DNA of 64,000 nt from NCBI RefSeq assembly GCF_003014595.1, contig NZ_PYGK01000006.1, forward strand, positions 124,001-188,000, given 5' to 3'. The position numbers and the translations under genes are program-made. The notes beneath the pieces were generated by a model that worked only from the letters and a program-made list of their open reading frames with translations, ran no database searches and had not been told where the DNA came from. This DNA is from Chitinophaga ginsengisoli (GTDB taxonomy: Bacteria; Bacteroidota; Bacteroidia; Chitinophagales; Chitinophagaceae). Positions 61,850 to 64,000 of this stretch are shown here, piece by piece. Each line of letters opens with the position of its first letter. The stretch's first letter is position 1.

Positions 61850-63418
61850 ATGCTTATTTACCTGCTCAAAGCAAATGTTGCGCTTGTTTTGTTTTACCTG
61901 GCCTACTATTTCGGGTTAAGGCGGCTCACTTTTTATACGCTTAACCGTTTTTTCCTGCTGGGAGGTATTGTTTGTGCGGCCATTTGTCCATTGATAGACC
62001 CGTCGTTATTTATACAGCAGCATCAGCCATTGAATGCTGTAGCAGAGACATACATACCGGACCTGGCGGCTTTACAGACGCATCGGTCAGTGCCTTTCAT
62101 CAATGTATTCCTGGAATACATTTTCTGGACAGGCGTAGCTGTGATGAGTATCCGTTTAATGATCCAGCTGCTGTCCTTGTGGAAGCTACACCGGCATACT
62201 ACCGCTATACAATCGCCGGATGCGCAGCCGCTGAGAGTAACAGAAAAGCATGTGAATCCTTTTTCATTCATGCATAATATTTATATCAATCCTTCCCTGC
62301 ATAGTCCGGAGGAATTTGCTTCCATCATCCGGCATGAACAGGTGCATGTGCGACAGTGGCATACACTGGACGTATTACTGGGAGAGCTGAACAAGATCTT
62401 TTACTGGTTCAATCCCGGCGCCTGGTTAATGAGCATTGCCATCCGTGAGAATCTTGAATTCATCACAGACAGGAGCATACTGCAGCAGGGAATGGATGCA
62501 AAAGCTTATCAATACAGTCTGATAAAAGTAAGTGGGATCCCATATGCGACGGCCATCGCAAACAATTTCAATTTCTCACATTTAAAACAAAGGATCATGA
62601 TGATGAATAAAAAGAGATCATCCCGCTATCATTTGCTACGTTATGTCGTGTTGGGTGCCGTTATGGGTATTGCAGTGCTGTCACTGAACTTTACCAGGGC
62701 AATTGCCGGCACTGAGAAGGTGGCAAAAAACATAGCAGCTATTGCTTTCTCTAAAGACACAACAGCGCCGGCAGTAGCACCTGTTCCACCACCACCGCCT
62801 CCGCCAGCACCTGTAAAAGGGAAAAGAACGCCACCACCTCCTCCTCCGCCTGTACCGGCAGCCCCTGCAGCTCCTGCTGGTACGCCAGCTCCTGTAGCTA
62901 CTCCGCTTCCTCCGGCACCTCCTGCACCTGGAGCGCCCGTAGCACCGGTAGCTCCTAACAAGGATGTAGTTACGTTAAGCTCTGAATCCGGCATTATTTT
63001 AAGAGGAGGTCAGGGCACCGCGGCGCCGCTATATTTTGTAGATGATGTAAATGTGGGACATCGGGTCCCCGATGGATTGCAACCTGCTGAAATATCATCT
63101 ATTAATGTTTATAAAGGGGAACATGCAACACAATATGGTGAAGATGGTAAAAATGGGGTGATATTTATTTATACGAAAGGGTTTAGTAGTGCCAAGGTAA
63201 GAACCGTTACCAGTGACATTGCACAAAAAGGTGGTGATGTAACAACTGTTGTCAGCACTGGTACAGGAGTTGACGGCCAGCAACCGACAGTGGTGAGAGT
63301 CAATACCAACACTACAACCAAAACTTCAGTAGACGCGAAAGTAAATGCAACTACAAAGATGAATACCAACGCCAACGTAAGTATTGATACTTTGGATACG
63401 AAGCCTAAAAACAGGTAA
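61850..63418 (+). CDS. M56 family (BlaR1-like) metallopeptidase with Pro-rich linker and TonB-plug-like tail
   Basis: 522 residues. Hydrophobic helices are at about 4-23, 33-50, 84-108 and 263-281. The zinc motif is HEQVH (162-166) in 'FASIIRHEQVHVRQWHTLDVLLGELNKIFYWFNPGAWLM', with the third ligand Glu in 'RENLEFITD'. The penicillin-binding sensor of BlaR1 is absent. Instead residues about 307-369 are a Pro/Ala-rich linker and residues about 385-443 ('APLYFVDDVNVGHRVPDGLQ', 'EISSINVYKGEHATQYGEDGKNGVIFIYTK') match the end of a TonB-dependent receptor plug domain. The tail is Thr/Asn/Val-rich. It probably cleaves the BlaI partner on an envelope signal; the plug-like part would face the periplasm. 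Confidence 0.9.
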   Translation: MLIYLLKANVALVLFYLAYYFGLRRLTFYTLNRFFLLGGIVCAAICPLIDPSLFIQQHQPLNAVAETYIPDLAALQTHRSVPFINVFLEYIFWTGVAVMSIRLMIQLLSLWKLHRHTTAIQSPDAQPLRVTEKHVNPFSFMHNIYINPSLHSPEEFASIIRHEQVHVRQWHTLDVLLGELNKIFYWFNPGAWLMSIAIRENLEFITDRSILQQGMDAKAYQYSLIKVSGIPYATAIANNFNFSHLKQRIMMMNKKRSSRYHLLRYVVLGAVMGIAVLSLNFTRAIAGTEKVAKNIAAIAFSKDTTAPAVAPVPPPPPPPAPVKGKRTPPPPPPPVPAAPAAPAGTPAPVATPLPPAPPAPGAPVAPVAPNKDVVTLSSESGIILRGGQGTAAPLYFVDDVNVGHRVPDGLQPAEISSINVYKGEHATQYGEDGKNGVIFIYTKGFSSAKVRTVTSDIAQKGGDVTTVVSTGTGVDGQQPTVVRVNTNTTTKTSVDAKVNATTKMNTNANVSIDTLDTKPKNR

Positions 63419-63443
63419 GCAATAAAGTTATTGTGGAATATCG

Positions 63444-63478
63444 ACAGGGGTTCACCGCGAGGTGAGTCCCTGTTTTGT
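63444..63478. terminator. Terminator between M56 peptidase and the convergent FGE gene
   Basis: ACAGGGGTTCACC (63444-63456) pairs with GGTGAGTCCCTGT (63461-63473) with two wobble pairs, followed by TTTTG. Confidence 0.65.
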
Positions 63479-63488
63479 GAAGGGTCGT

Positions 63489-64000
63489 TTATTTATCTTT
63501 CACACATCTGAAACCAAGATTCTCCAATCCTGACTCCGGTGATGTTTTCATTCTCGCCGTCACCCTGTAACCGGAGCAATATTCATCGGTACACATAAAA
63601 GAACCGCCCCTGATAGTATGTTTAGGCATGGTGGGATCGTCAGGGTCATAACCACTGGCCGGACCTTTCGGGTTGTTATTATTGTTTGGTTGCTGGTAAT
63701 AACGGCTGTCATACCAGTCAGCACACCATTCCCATACATTGCCCGACATATCGTACAGACCATAACCGTTAGGCGCAAAACTTTTTACCGGAGCGAGGCC
63801 GGTATAGCCGTCGGTATGTGTATTCTGATAGGGGAAATGCCCGTTCCAGGTATTGGCTTTCGTCTTTCCCACTGTCAGGGCTTCTGCACCCCAGGGATAG
63901 GGCTGGTCTTTCAGTCCGCCGCGAGCCGCGTATTCCCATTCCGCTTCAGTAGGCAGGCGTTTACCGGCCCATTTTGCATAGGCCTGTGCATCGTCCCATG
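63489..64000 (-). CDS. Formylglycine-generating enzyme-like protein, C-terminal part (start outside window)
   Basis: 170 residues are visible on the minus strand; the frame is open to the right edge, so the start codon lies beyond it. Sequence from the edge reads 'WDDAQAYAKWAGKRLPTEAEWEYAARGG', the classic FGE-sulfatase domain, then 'YGLYDMSGNVWEWCADWYD', 'TIRGGSFMCTDEYCSGYRVTAR' and 'ENLGFRCVKDK'. Both active-site cysteines of true formylglycine-generating enzymes (C-x4-C in 'MCTDEYCSGYR') are present, so it may really activate a sulfatase by making formylglycine, not just share the fold. The GTG at 63872 is not a credible start, because the domain continues upstream. No sulfatase is within the window. 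Confidence 0.9.
   Translation of the reverse strand, partial: WDDAQAYAKWAGKRLPTEAEWEYAARGGLKDQPYPWGAEALTVGKTKANTWNGHFPYQNTHTDGYTGLAPVKSFAPNGYGLYDMSGNVWEWCADWYDSRYYQQPNNNNNPKGPASGYDPDDPTMPKHTIRGGSFMCTDEYCSGYRVTARMKTSPESGLENLGFRCVKDK

Noticed and set aside
62641..62994. Minus-strand Gly/Ala-rich frame of 117 codons
   Set aside because: It is the reverse of the Pro/Ala-rich linker of the M56 peptidase, where low-complexity GC-rich codons suppress stops.

Overview
The window looks like a chromosomal segment of a Bacteroidota bacterium, most likely Chitinophagaceae and close to Chitinophaga. The reasons are tandem SusC/SusD pairs, type IX secretion sorting tails, lipoproteins with Cys-Lys-Lys after the signal peptide, promoters of the TTTG/TAnnTTTG type, and almost no Shine-Dalgarno sites. 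Both window edges cut genes: a flavin amine-oxidase-like protein at the left and a formylglycine-generating-enzyme-like protein at the right. I see no insertion sequence, prophage or CRISPR array.

Layout. 1-6 kb: the oxidoreductase tail, a T9SS-exported protein with tail-fibre-like repeats, two small secreted proteins, a tRNA-Gln and a subtilase. 6-11 kb: an AraC regulator divergent from a three-gene efflux system (TolC-like, HlyD/EmrA-like, MFS). 11-12.6 kb: a helical repeat protein. 13.5-30.7 kb: one long plus-strand locus of ten genes, SusC-SusD-fasciclin/CBM6-lipoprotein-SusC-SusD-fasciclin-propeller-phosphodiesterase-like-DUF1735/discoidin. It is preceded by LacI-type palindromes and encodes no recognisable glycoside hydrolase. 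31-36 kb: a macrodomain protein after a 41-bp perfect hairpin, a GH172 enzyme, a lone receiver domain, and an AraC regulator with a small sensor-like partner. 36-44 kb: secreted carbohydrate-active enzymes (GH20, CE8 pectinesterase, GH3), an Ig-like T9SS protein and a small winged-helix-like regulator.

44.3-58.9 kb is the most striking part. It holds the complete histidine pathway (hisG, D, C, B, H, A, F, IE) with a complete tryptophan operon (trpE, G, D, C, F, B, A) between hisB and hisH. Each block starts with its own attenuator: a 17-residue leader peptide with six His codons before hisG, and a 17-residue leader with three tandem Trp codons before trpE. hisH, hisA, hisF and hisIE therefore lie downstream of the trp attenuator. 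HisA is fused in frame to an N-terminal GNAT acetyltransferase domain.

58.9-64 kb: two DUF4369/TlpA-like thiol-disulfide proteins, then a BlaI-type repressor with an M56 metallopeptidase that carries a proline-rich linker and a TonB-plug-like tail. Two TACGA-N5-TCGTA dyads sit upstream as probable BlaI operators. Family assignments come from reading motifs by eye; no database search was run.
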